Shown in pieces: positions 12,996 to 24,275 of a stretch of 64,000 bases of DNA; the first letter of the stretch is position 1, and every line of letters starts with the position of its first letter. The notes beneath the pieces were generated by a model, which searched no databases, was not told where the DNA came from, and saw only the letters and a list, made by a program, of their open reading frames with translations. The translations under genes and the position numbers were made by a program. The DNA is from Pelecanus crispus (Eukaryota > Chordata > Aves > Pelecaniformes > Pelecanidae): assembly GCF_030463565.1 (NCBI RefSeq), contig NC_134655.1:8444372-8508371 (forward strand), in the 5' to 3' direction.

Positions 12996-15900
12996 GTAAT
13001 TCTCTTTATTTAATTATCTGTACTCTGACCTGCCTCAGCAGCAGCAGGTCAGCCAGTAGCGAAGGTCCTGCTGACCTCTCTGAGTCAGGCTGGATTCTTG
13101 TGTGCCTCCTTGGAGCTGAAGTATGTTTGTGTTACAGCTTCAGTTTACCATTTGTGAAAAAAATTCGTTAATTGTTCTTTAGTATCTAGTGAGTCAGCCT
13201 TGCAGGTGATGCACTTGCCTGGAATATAGTCACCCATAAAGCACCAGTATAATCAGTGGAGGTATTTTGGTCTAAACAGCCTATGACTTTGACCCAGAGT
13301 TGACTGACTAGACCAGAGGTAATTGTGTGATGGAGTTAAAATGTGCATTTCTTGCGGTAGGTACCTCAGCAGTGAGGTCAGATATTCTCATTTCTCCACT
13401 TCCTGGCTTTGCTGTTTAAATTGAAAGCTTTAAACAGTTGCCATGTATTTTGATTTCTAACTGCATTGGGAATGAAAACATTGCAATGGGAGCTACAAAT
13501 CAATGGAGAATTACCCCATCATGGTTGCTTTGCTTGGTACTGTACCTGGAATTTGAAATAGCACTACTGACAAGTTATCTGTAGCAGAAAGGAAGCCACT
13601 TGGGTTTGAAAGTTCCAGATTAAAAGGTGCTACTATGCTCTGCTCTTTGTAGAAGTCATTATCGTAAGGAGTGTAACAGTATCTCATTACAGTCCTTATG
13701 TTGTTTGTTCAATCAGCTCTCCTATTCATAAGTAGGGTGACATTTAAATTTGATGGTGATGTCTCTAAGATACAGTGTATTAGGTAGTACAAAAGCTCTA
13801 AGACAGTAACTGTTGGGAAAGCAATGGAAGGTTACACACTCGGGATAAAGATGTAATGTGAAACCACAGACCCATCAGCACAGGAGATTGACTGAAGAGT
13901 TAATATATTGTCCAGATCTCTGCCATTATTCTTGGCTGTAAATTAATTTACCAAAAGAGGAGAAGAAGAAATGTTTTCATGAGGCACACCTGCAAGTGCT
14001 GTTCCAGTCCTTCATGTGCTTTCAGACCACTAAGGCAAAATCTCAGCAGACTGTGGATTGCAGTGTTAGTGTCAGTTAAAAAAGCCAGTGCTCTCTATCG
14101 TCACACTCGCAGCAAAATCCCACAAAAGTGTCACCATTTGGAGAAGGTTTAAATATACTATTAGTACCTGAGCTTACTGCAGATTGACCTCTGAGCCTAG
14201 GGTAGGCATCACCATGGGACAAAAGAGCCAGGTGGAAGAACAGGAAGACCAGCCAAGGCCTCTCTAGAGGGGGCACCGCAGTTCTGGAAAACATCCATAG
14301 TCATCGGTTCGCCTAAAGGCATGCTGGATGCTAAGCGCTGTGTTTCTTGGCTATGATCTGTATAAAATGAAAGATGAGGGAGGGGTGGTGTTGGGACAAA
14401 AAAGGCCTACTAGGGAGAGGAAACTTTTGGGTCAGTGTCCTCTTTTTTTGCTATTTGTTTATGTGGCCCACAGTTTATATGTGTGAAAGTACAGTATGCA
14501 ATCCTGGTAAAATCAGTTGAATCAAGTCCTACTTACACGGTTTCCTCTATATGTGAGAGTTTTATGTCGTTCCAGAAAGAAGGGCATAACATAGGTTATA
14601 TTTTACACTAAGTGATAAGAATAAAACACAATACCGAAGGTGCAAACCACTCTGAGAAACAAGGGCCCGCAGTTGTGATGTGGCACACACACAAGTGTAT
14701 ATTCAACATCTAAACTGACAGGATGTCACAACTTAATTAAAGAATCTGGTCATCACGATGAAGGGTTAGCCTCTTCAGTGTTCTACCTTTCTATCCACTG
14801 AACCTAATAAGTATACAACTGATAGTAAGTATATCTATGTTGACACTGTTAAATGTTCAGCTGTGTTGCATATATTAGAATAACAAGCTAGGTTTATTTA
14901 TAACAAGAAAATGCAGACATATCAGTGCTCTGCTGAAATTATGGCAGAAGCACTGCTGAATACAGAATTTGGAGGTGGAAAGGATCACTTCTCAGCTACT
15001 ATTTCATTTCTCTCTGCACTGTGGCTGTGGAAAGCTTATATTCCCCTCAGGCATTCTCAATAGTTGATTTTCAAGCTATTAAAGTGTCATTTAAAATAAC
15101 GACAGTATTTTCACTGTGTCCTTTGACTGCCTGTCCCATTGTCCTGTTTGTTATTTATTAAGTTCCTACAAATACTTGACCAAACTTTTCCTTCCTGCGA
15201 CTTGAAATAATTACTGCTTATCCTAGCTTTCTCCAGCTTGGATTTGACTGTAGAGTATTCATGATCCAGGAAATACTACTATATTTACTGACTTGTGACA
15301 AGATTCAGGGCAGGACTGGTAGGAAGCTGTTGACCAGCATCCTTTGTGTGTGTCAAAGAAGGGATCGTGGATTCCTGTTGTAATGTCCTGCAGCTTTCCA
15401 GGTGCTGGAGCACTTGGGAAAGGCTAAGAGGAAGCACAGGTCTCTCAGCCAGAGAAATCCCCCTCCCTCCAAAGTCTTACCTGCTAAGGGCTGCGTTATC
15501 CCTGATCGGCAAGAGGTGCTTGTAGCTCCGTTTTGTCTCCAGATTGTCAGAGTGCTGGAGGTTATGTCTGCCCTCTGTTCAAAGGTGCGATTGCAGCACA
15601 TCAGGTGTACACAAGTTAGCATAAGTCATGAATCCTACTAAACTAGGAAGGCTTGGATAAAAAAACCAGGAATAAACTCCAAATCCAAGTTATAGCTGTA
15701 GTATAAGAATTACTAGAGTTATTTCTTGTTTTGACATCAGGTGGTTATTTTTAAGCACACACTTTGCTTTAAGGAAGATAAAGGAACTGTTCAAATATTT
15801 AAGGTAAAATATGTTGAAGTCTTTTGCTGCATTAGTGGTATGATCCTCGCAAATGCTTTCGGAGAATACAGGAGTGCTGTCTGTACAGCACCAGTGTACT

Positions 15901-18615
15901 GATAGCCCCAGAGCATGCATCATCATTTAGGGTTTGGGGTTTTTTTGACTGAAAAAGAACCAAATCCAGTTTTAAACACCCAAAGCTACGAATGCAAAGA
16001 CAGAATTGGGTATGCTCCTGAAGCCTGAATACCCCTGTCTGCTATCGCATTCTTCTTTACTGACTTAATTCAAGACCACATTGTTATTTGCTTTCAAGTA
16101 GTTAAAAAATGAGTTCTGGACGATCCTGGATTTGCTTTTTTTTTTTTTTTCTCCATGCTGTCCTAGCATGTTTGGTGCTCCAATTACGTGGAAGCACAAT
16201 ATGCACCCACTTGTCCCTTAGTTGTGGAAATAGTTCAGGATTCCCTTCAAATGAATATTAAAACAGTCCAGTATTTTAGTGATTGAAGTCTACATAATCT
16301 ATAATATAACTGTCCTGGAACATGAATAACTTGTCAGGAGCTGCAGAATAAAATCAAGCCATGCTTTTAGTGGAAAGAAGTAGTGAAATTAGATATAAGT
16401 AAATACTATAATGATGTTTGCTCACCATTTATTTCAGGGAGGCTGGCTTTATTCAAGACATGCAGGAAACTAATTTTTGGAGCTTTTTGATACTGATATA
16501 GTACTAAATGGTGAGGAACCTTCTAAAATATATTTGTCTTTAATTTATTGGGTGTTTAGGAGATTTTTAGTATTTTAAAGACCGTAATTCTCTGTGATAC
16601 ATATTGGCTAAGTCCTTCTACAGTATTTTACATTCAAAACTATCAGAATATTATTATTTACTATTTTTCAGTCACTATTATAGCACACAGCCCAGATTCA
16701 ACTCCTTTCCTAATGCTGGGTGTGCTGCCTTCCCTATTGACCTCACTGAGGACCACTTTGAGGAGTAAGGCATTAACCAGAGGCAGAGACTAAGAGCTGG
16801 AGTAGGCAAGAAAACTGAACATTCTGGGGTTTTTGCCTCCACCTTGGAATGGAAATAAGGAGCCCAAAAGCCTTGGCTTTCTGCCTCCTTATGTCTGGAC
16901 TCTAGGAGAGTTTATGGGGCAGTAGGACAAATACAGGACATGCAAAAGTAGATTGATTCTGCCTTTTGATCTGGAGTTTGTGTTTTTGCTTGATACCGTG
17001 CCATTACCCCAGCAAGTGAACACAAGTCTGTGCTCCTTTGTGGGCTGCAGGTGATCAAGTTTCAGCATTTTCTCTCCTTCCAAGCTGGCAGCTTTGCCAT
17101 CATCTCACTTTCCTAGCAAAAAAGATTCAGTACAACAAAAAAATAGTTTTTTCCCTGAAAAGTGATTTTAACCAACTTTGTTCTGCATTTGACCAAATTT
17201 ATCCCCAGACTGTATGCTAACTTTATCGTGCAGTGTAATAAAAGTCCCATGAATTCCCTGTGTTCTCAGAAAGATTAAATAGCTATTATAATAGACTTTT
17301 TCCATCTATTAGTCCATGACTTCTTACCAGACAGACATCAGAGATACTGTAAACTGGGAATAGCTTGACATCTGATGTTAATTATTGAAATACAAGGCAT
17401 AGTGAGGCAAGAATAACCCCAAAAGATACGCAGCTAATTTGCTTTTTATCTTGAAAATGACACAAATGACATACCAGTAATTTCTTCTGACCTACGTTTT
17501 AGAAGCATAAAGATCACAAAAACTTCGTCTTGCCTGTATTACAGTTTTTACATCTTCACATTGTATTTATCACAGCAGCAAATATCTTCATGACATCTTA
17601 TCTAAACTAATCTAGGCTGTTAGAGGTAGCTATTGTCAAATTGTCATCTTTTGTCTTTTATGGCTAAGTAATACGCCAAGTGGTGTTATGAGCAATATTG
17701 TGTTCAGAGGACATTTCAGGCTAAAGACCTGTACTGTTAAAGTTAGTGACTTACATCAGGTAGAGCACTGGACTGGTATTCTAGGTTTTTTATGCCATTC
17801 TGGCATTGGTTTGCTGAATGACCTTGAACATGTTGCTTCACTTTTCTATGCCTCTTGTTTCCCCAGCTGGAAAAGATGGATAATTGCATTTGGATGAATT
17901 TGTGAAGTTCTTTGAGGCAGACTGCTTGTGATGTTTCCTAACAAAAGCATCCCAGTAGGAAATTTTAACTAGCACTAGTTCCCATTAAAGTATAATGTGT
18001 AGTAAACACACATGTGAGCACTCCGTTAGTAGCCATCACAACTCAGACAAAGTGGCTCTTAGCAGCCTGATGTGTGTTCCTGGCTTCTCACATTACCTTG
18101 GGCATTCTGGATGCTCAGTTCATTCTCCAGTGATTCAGCTGAAGTCCTGGCTTGGCAGGTCACATCAGCTCATCCACTGGCTTCACAAATATAAAACCAA
18201 AGTTGAATATTATTTGGGGGACTAGAGCCTCCCAAATGGGGTACAATATGTCTAGTATATCTGTTCTCACACGCTGCGTACAGCATTTGATGCGTTCTGC
18301 CAATACAGAAGTTTCAAACTCCACAAGCTCATTAGAAGTTGATTAATCCTCTGTGTAAAATCACTACATAATTCCCTTGTAGAAGAATTATGATTATAGC
18401 CTCAAATGCATTCTGGATGGTGATTTCAGATGGGCAGTAGATGGAGTAAATGGGTAAAGTTAAGTAATAGGTAATGAACAAAAAAATCAGGCATCGTTAA
18501 TGTTACAGTGGTTATAATTGGAAGCTGCACAATTTTATGTGGAATTGTACAGTGGATTAGAGCAAATAAAGCTTGGAAAGATCATAACCTTTTTGTCTTT
18601 CCTTGCTAATTTTAG
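12996..18615 (+). other. IL1RAPL2: IL1RAPL2 intron before the transmembrane exon
   Basis: A 5.6-kb intron, GT at 12996 and AG at 18614-18615. It holds a plus-strand MIR-type SINE relic (about 17750-17925) and a weak possible relic of an ancient palindromic repeat near 16725-16770. Otherwise it is moderately AT-rich unique sequence with no recognised gene. Confidence 0.85.
17750..17925 (+). mobile_element. MIR-type tRNA-derived SINE relic
   Basis: The order of blocks matches the MIR consensus: a tRNA-like head (GTAGAGCACTGGACTGG near 17760), then TGAATGACCTTGAACA at about 17814-17829, then a TATGCCTCTTGTTTCCCCA block at about 17847-17865. After it come a GATGGATAATTGCATT block and a GTGAAGTTCTTTGAGGC tail like the amniote form with a 'cTTTGAGatC' end. 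It is about 175 bp and heavily diverged, as expected for a relic shared across amniotes. Confidence 0.7.
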
Positions 18616-18759
18616 ATTTGATCTACAAAATAGAGCTTGCTGGAGGACTGGGAGCCATCCTTCTTCTGCTTATTTTGCTCGTGACCATCTATAAGTGCTA
18701 CAACATAGAGTTAATGCTGTTCTACAGACAGAACTTCGGAGGAGACGAAGCAGCTGATG
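18616..18759 (+). CDS. IL1RAPL2: IL1RAPL2 exon: transmembrane helix and start of cytoplasmic region
   Basis: This exon encodes the single membrane-spanning segment. Seen: AG at 18614-18615; donor GT at 18760-18761 in the context GATG|GTAAGC. Phase 1 at both ends, so the 144-bp exon is a multiple of three and could be skipped without a frameshift. Visible residues 93-141: [11 protein letters not shown], then a hydrophobic run (about 98-118, rich in Leu and Ile), then the basic and aromatic stop-transfer region [20 protein letters not shown]. The [13 protein letters not shown] motif is typical of IL1RAPL proteins. IL1RAPL1 has a Lys-Ile-Glu-Ile version, so Asn-Ile-Glu-Leu supports IL1RAPL2. If the downstream intron is retained the frame adds about 27 residues before a stop at 18840-18842. 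Confidence 0.94.
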
Positions 18760-18916
18760 GTAAGCAGTTGCTCAGGAAACCCAATATATGCAATGGAAAT
18801 ATTTCAGAGACCCGAAGTGATGAAACTTCTAGATTGAAATGACTCCCAAAAGATACCTGCTGCCAGTTTAAGTTCAAACTACTAAGCACCAACAGTGTAA
18901 AGCCCTAAGACTCTCT

Positions 18917-18970
18917 CCCAAAGCCCCCTGAAATCAATGAGTCCTTTCACTGAAATGTCACTGGGCCATG
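18917..18970. repeat. Degenerate palindromic element (possible ancient sauropsid MITE relic)
   Basis: The left arm CCCAAAGCCCCCTGAAATCA and a right arm at 18948-18970 (CACTGAAATGTCACTGGGCC) are imperfect inverted repeats. They follow the pattern of the clearer copies at 22980-23036 and 31331-31392. The family name is unknown to me, and this is the weakest of the three. Confidence 0.35.
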
Positions 18971-21900
18971 CCATAAGCAAATGGGAGTCAGAAGAATTGT
19001 TCATGAGTCTGTTAGAGGCTTGAATGTCTCTTGTGAACTGATTCCTCAGGAGAACTCTTCACGTTCATGTGTCCCAGTGCCACATATGCCCAGGATCACT
19101 TCTCCTGAGATGCAGACTGCATGTGGGAAGCCCTTTCACCAGGCTTTTTCATTAAACATTTCCATTGAATTGTCTTTAGGCTTCCAACTAACTCCAGTAA
19201 CTAGTGAGAGGCGATTGCTATTGAGGCTAACTAGTTACCTTAATTAATTGGGAGACTGTAAACAACTTAGTGGAAATGTACAGCTTGCCTGGAGAGTTTC
19301 TTTAGGAAAAAACTAGGCTGGTTTTCAGCGTTCTTCCCCCCTGCCCTCTCGCTAGTATATATTCTTTTTGATGCCTAAAGCTAAACATGTATTTTTAAAT
19401 TGAAGTTTTAATTCTCCTGAATATAGAACATTCCCACTCCTATGAAGCTGGAGTAAGCCCTGGTAAACTAAATTCAAGTGCTTTAAATCCTATTATTATA
19501 TTCTTAACACTTCTGTTATAGCATAATTAATATGTTAGTAATATGCATATAACTATCTGCTAAAGATCTGAAGTACAGTATTCAAGTACAGGTACTTCTC
19601 ATAGCCCACTGCAACACTTATGAGTCATGTAGGCAGTCTGGAATGGTACATCTAGAAACAATAATGTATCTGAAAAAAGGGCAGGGAACACATTTCCCCT
19701 ATTGTGACAAAACAATGTGCAGTTGCACAGACCTGTTACTTTCTGCAGTTAGCATTACTGTTATCAAAATAAGAAGTGTTTCTCTAACACTGGGTAGATA
19801 TGGTGTGAAAATGTTTCCCTACAATGAAATCCACAGGAGTTTTGGAGAACGGGTGGAATGACATCCAGGTGATTTTACAGTGTGGAATGATAAATAGCAG
19901 GAATAGAGGTCAGGAAACAACTTCTTTCTCGATCTTCACGTGTGAGTGGGAAAACATAAAATGATGCTTTTTTCATACTGTACAATACTGCACAATATTT
20001 ATACTGATACCTCGGAGAAAGTGAAGGGTGAGGTTATGTGGTTTTGGAAGTAATTTACCTCTAACACCTTGGGATTATACCAACATAACATCCCTGGTTC
20101 ACACCAACAAAAAGTGACCCAAAGTGGTAACTTCCTCCAGATTGCTTTGATTCATTTATCTCGTGTTTTCAGTGTGAAGCTGCTGCATTTGTATTCTTGC
20201 CACTTCCTTGGTTCAATCACTTTTTAATTTATGAAACAATATTATTTTCTAGTTGTTTAGAGGAAGCCCCATGAGTACATAGGGGATTTTGTGTGCATGT
20301 TAATTCTGAAAACAACCTTTTATTTTTCCAGTGCATGATTTTAGAACGATTGCAGCTTTGTGTCTCATTCTGATGCTGCAGAATGAAAGATGGAGGCAGA
20401 ACGTTACTGAAGTCAAAGCCTATACAGGGATGTTTCTTTCTACTTCTGTAGTCTATAGCGGGAACATACAGAGCTCCCATGACCAGTCAGCTGTATAGAT
20501 GCAATTGCAGGGTCGTTTTCCATTTATATGTGTATTTTTTTTAAAATAGAAGATTTTGAATTCAACAGATATGCTTTATTCCTATTTCTGAAAATATCCT
20601 CTGTAGGCAATGTTGGATACATTCACTTCCTGTGTTCTGCGTAGCAATGTTTTTAGAGAAAATGATACTGAGGATTAAGGGAAGCCATTTAGAAAATTAC
20701 TCCAAACAGTGCTGCATCCAAAGCACACAGAGCAAGTGGTGGGCAAGCATGGATAGGTCCTTCTGCTCTGTCCTGTGTATGTGAAGCTTGTGAAGAGGGA
20801 GTCGAGACCGTAGAGATGTAACACAAGTGTACAGACTCACAGGAGCCTGGGGGAACCAGTTCTGTCTACATCTTGCTTGCTTGTACAAATCGAGGTGACT
20901 GGAGAGGGCAGTTGTACCCACACAGCTGGAAGGGGCAGGAAGCTTGGGGACTGCTTGCACACAATCCGTGCACGGCTTTCATGCTGCTTCGGAACCAGGC
21001 ATGTCAGGGCTCTGGACTTTGCTTTGCTGCCTTTGCAGAGCTCTCAAATGTTTGCAGGAATATTTGCCTTCTGGATCACTTGGTGGCTGGCTTCTCTTAA
21101 AAGGTTTTGGCAGGCTTCATTACGGACAGGGTAGCAGGTTTTGGACAGGCCTCCAAAACTGACTGGCCTTCATTTCTTTGCTCTTTGTTCTTCTGTCATC
21201 TTTCCATCAGTAACTACTATTTTTGTATGCTGTTGGTTTCGGAGAAATATCAGCAAGCCAGGTGGACATCCTTCCATACAGCTATGGTGACACTAGGCAA
21301 ATTGCCTTTTACAAATGTATAATTATTCACGTGCTTTGTCTGTAGCTCTGACCCTCATGGGTTTGGCTTTGTGTCAAGAATTGTAAGAAAGTAACCATCA
21401 TTTCAAGGTCATTAAGGAATGTATTATGATTAGCTATTTTTTCTTTATATCAGACTATATTGATGATTTTAAACTGCTTTAGTTATCTTTCAGGTGCACT
21501 ATTCTTTACAGATAATTGGTGCTCAGCAATCGTCCATTCATGCAGTTTCGACTTCACAGCATTAACTATTTGATTTTTCATTTTCTGTAAATAGTGGCAG
21601 CTGTGCTCTTCCCTGGAGACTGAGTTGCTGAAGGTTGACTTTTTCAATACTGTATTCCATTACTGCAGAGAGAAACGTCACTAAGACAGTCTGATCCCAG
21701 CATGGAGCCCAAGCTTGATAGTGGTGCCACTTCTGTTGCTGGCCCAGTCACCAGCTCTTAGCTCTGTGTTTCAGATGCAGAGAGTTGGAAATAAGCCCCA
21801 GTGCTGTGCAGGAGGAGGAGGTGTGTTGCCCCTCCTAGCCAAACCACTGTGTTGCAGCCCTGCTGTCCTCACGTGGCGTTGCCTGGGTCCCTTCTGTCAC

Positions 21901-22210
21901 CCACTGCCTGCCTCCGCCTTTTGATAAGGCTTTGCCTCCACCCCTGAGCTGCAGGCAGAATGGAGGGGCAGGTCTCCCCCTGCACCCCATTTGCTCTTGG
22001 AGTTATTTCTCTCTCTCATACTGTGAGCCCCAAGTATTTAAATTGCCCTGGATCAAGTGACCTCTAAAATTATGATACTGGTTTTAAAAACTACAACATT
22101 TTCTGAAAAAATGCTTTGGACTCTTTGTACTTGTCATTGTTTTCTGCATAACTGGTACTCATATAAGTCATGTATTTTCTCATAATTAGTTCTGCAAGGA
22201 AGTTTTCCTT

Positions 22211-22266
22211 GCTCAAAACTTTCCAAACTTCCCAGGCTCAAAAACTTCTCCAAGCTCAAAACTTTC
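22211..22266. repeat. Short imperfect tandem copies
   Basis: Three spaced copies of GCTCAAAACTTTCC or a close variant lie about 20 bp apart (starting near 22211, 22235 and 22253). This is a small low-copy intronic repeat with no known role. Confidence 0.6.
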
Positions 22267-22647
22267 GCATAATCATAGCACTGTTGAGGCATAGGAGTTG
22301 AAAGGTTTCCATTAGCAATATGTAAAGGATTAAAATAAAAAGTTCCAGCTTTAGTATATGTATCAAAATTTTGCCCATGATCTTTTCAGGTGTGAAATGT
22401 GTACACTGACCACATGAAGCAGAGTTACTAACTAGCTCAACATGCAGAAGAAAACTGAAAGGATATCCTTTGTCTGGATTTGAAAAATTTCTCTGTGGAA
22501 GCCAGATTATGTGTTCCTGTGAGAAGTCCCAATTTTGGTGGGAAATGCTGGATTGTTTGAAGGAATAATACGATTTCCTAGTACTTTCCTGTACTCTTAT
22601 AGTGCTCTTGCAAACAGCAGGCTGAACATGAATTTGTTTTCTTACAG

Positions 22648-22818
22648 ACAACAAGGAATATGATGCGTATCTTTCATATACCAAAGTGGATCCTGATGCG
22701 TTAGATTGTGATAATAATGAGGAGGAGCAGTTTGCACTTGAAATTCTGCCGGATGTTCTAGAAAAGCACTATGGATATAAGCTCTTCATTCCGGATAGGG
22801 ACCTGATCCCTAGTGGAA
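22648..22818 (+). CDS. IL1RAPL2: IL1RAPL2 exon: N-terminal half of TIR domain
   Basis: This exon starts the cytoplasmic Toll/IL-1 receptor (TIR) domain. Seen: AG at 22646-22647, donor GT at 22819-22820 (context GGAA|GTAAGT), phase 1 on both sides, 171 bp. Visible residues 141-198. TIR box 1 is [11 protein letters not shown] near residue 143. An acidic loop ([10 protein letters not shown]) follows, then [15 protein letters not shown] and box 2 RDLIPSG, the BB-loop region that mediates TIR-TIR contacts in this family. The Ser-Gly in box 2 matches IL1RAPL2 as I remember it; IL1RAPL1 has Thr-Gly. The TIR domain is split between this and the next exon. Confidence 0.95.
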
Positions 22819-22979
22819 GTAAGTATTTCTGACCTTTCGGTTTTAATTCTCTCTGATGTGTCATGAAGGCCTGGACTGTGCAATAAGTACTAGATATGGG
22901 AAACCTCTCTTTGTGCAGTGGTTGTGAGGACTGAAAAAGTTTCCTCAGTACTGCAAATTTGAGTTCTAGGTTAGAGCTT

Positions 22980-23036
22980 GTTCCTGCACCACTGAAATCA
23001 GAGGAAACTGCCATTGATTTCAGTGGAGGCAGGAGC
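22980..23036. repeat. Palindromic element, likely ancient nonautonomous repeat
   Basis: The left arm (22980-23000, GTTCCTGCACCACTGAAATCA) pairs with a right arm at 23015-23036. The match is 12 bp perfect (TGATTTCAGTGG), then near-perfect through the GCAGGA part. The spacer is about 14 bp. The core resembles the CCATTGA-type inverted repeats common in reptile and bird genomes. Family not identified. Confidence 0.6.
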
Positions 23037-24221
23037 TGGACCTTCCTACAGGGAAGGCTGCAACGCTGGAAGCAACACTGTAGTCCAAAATCTTTACATC
23101 AGACACAGGTAGCTAAGTGGAAAACTTCCAGAAAAGATTTTGTAGTCTCTGTTTTATCATGGAAAATGGGATTATTCTTTTTTTTCCAGTAATTATTTGT
23201 CTACAGCAGCTTTACAAGTAAAAGTCATCTTTCCCACTGTCTTTCGTTTTTTTCCCAACTTTGGAGTCTCATAAATAGCTACAATAGTTTCACAGTTAAT
23301 GGTATAGGTGCAATTTTTTCATTAGAGTTTCGACCAAATGCTGCATTTCTGAGCAGCGTTGATATTATGTAAGTAATTGGTATTGTGTAAGTAATACTAA
23401 TTCTTCAGAGGACTTGTACAGCACAGTGATCCAATGCCGTTTTCCACGCTGATGGTGAAATACAGTGGTCCATTTCAAATCAGTTTTGCTGCCATGTCTG
23501 AAGATTCAGCAGCACCTTTGGATGACTGTACCAACAGTTAATGCTTTCCTAGCTGTAGTTATGACATCTCTTCTTCCAGATTCATTGTTGGACAAGTCAA
23601 AAAAGACCATGAATCATATGCATCATGTTGATGGATTTTGAATGCACAGTATGTTTGCTTTCATATCACATTTATTTGAAACGCTACCCTTGTGAAAAAT
23701 AAGCTTTTTTTATGAATTCTGTCTGCAGATCACTTCCATGAAAAATATTAGAAAAGAATATGAACTTATCTCTCTATATGCTACTGTATAGGAAACATGA
23801 ACAAGAAAACAAAGCAATGGCTGTGGTGGAACGGATGTCCCCAAATATGAAACAGCTAGAAAATGGCTGCATTAGCAACCTGCCTGCCAAAAGACTTGAA
23901 ACTGCTGCCTTGCTGCTGCCAAACCCCAGTGCCTGCCCCAGAAGTTGGAGCGTACTTCTCTACTGTTTGAGGGAGCTGGAAAGAGAGCTCTGAATCCTGT
24001 ACCACTAGGAAAGAGGAGTCAGAGCCTAGTCAGAGATCATGCAAAGTCCCATGTAGTGGCTTGAAATTATCACATGCATTTGCAGCTCCTAGATTAGAGC
24101 TTCCCCTATTCCTTTTGCCCTGCCCCTGCAAGGTGTGAGTTTTACTCCCTTAGTGACACATTCCAGAAAGGGGACTTGGCTCGTAGCCTTCTTATTTCTG
24201 GCAGCGCAAGGAAGTAGTACT

Positions 24222-24275
24222 GAATTTTTAGATATTATTAAGAAATTTTAAGATATTTTAGATATTATTAAGAGA
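24222..24275. repeat. AT-rich direct repeat
   Basis: TTTAGATATTATTAAGA is present twice about 31 bp apart (near 24226 and 24257), in a low-complexity A/T/G tract. It looks like a local duplication. Confidence 0.6.

Larger units (their letters stand above)
18760..22647 (+). other. IL1RAPL2: IL1RAPL2 intron between transmembrane and TIR exons
   Basis: A 3.9-kb intron, GT at 18760 and AG at 22646-22647. It contains a degenerate palindromic element (18917-18970) and three spaced copies of a GCTCAAAACTT motif (22211, 22235 and 22253 regions). No other gene is recognised. Confidence 0.85.
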
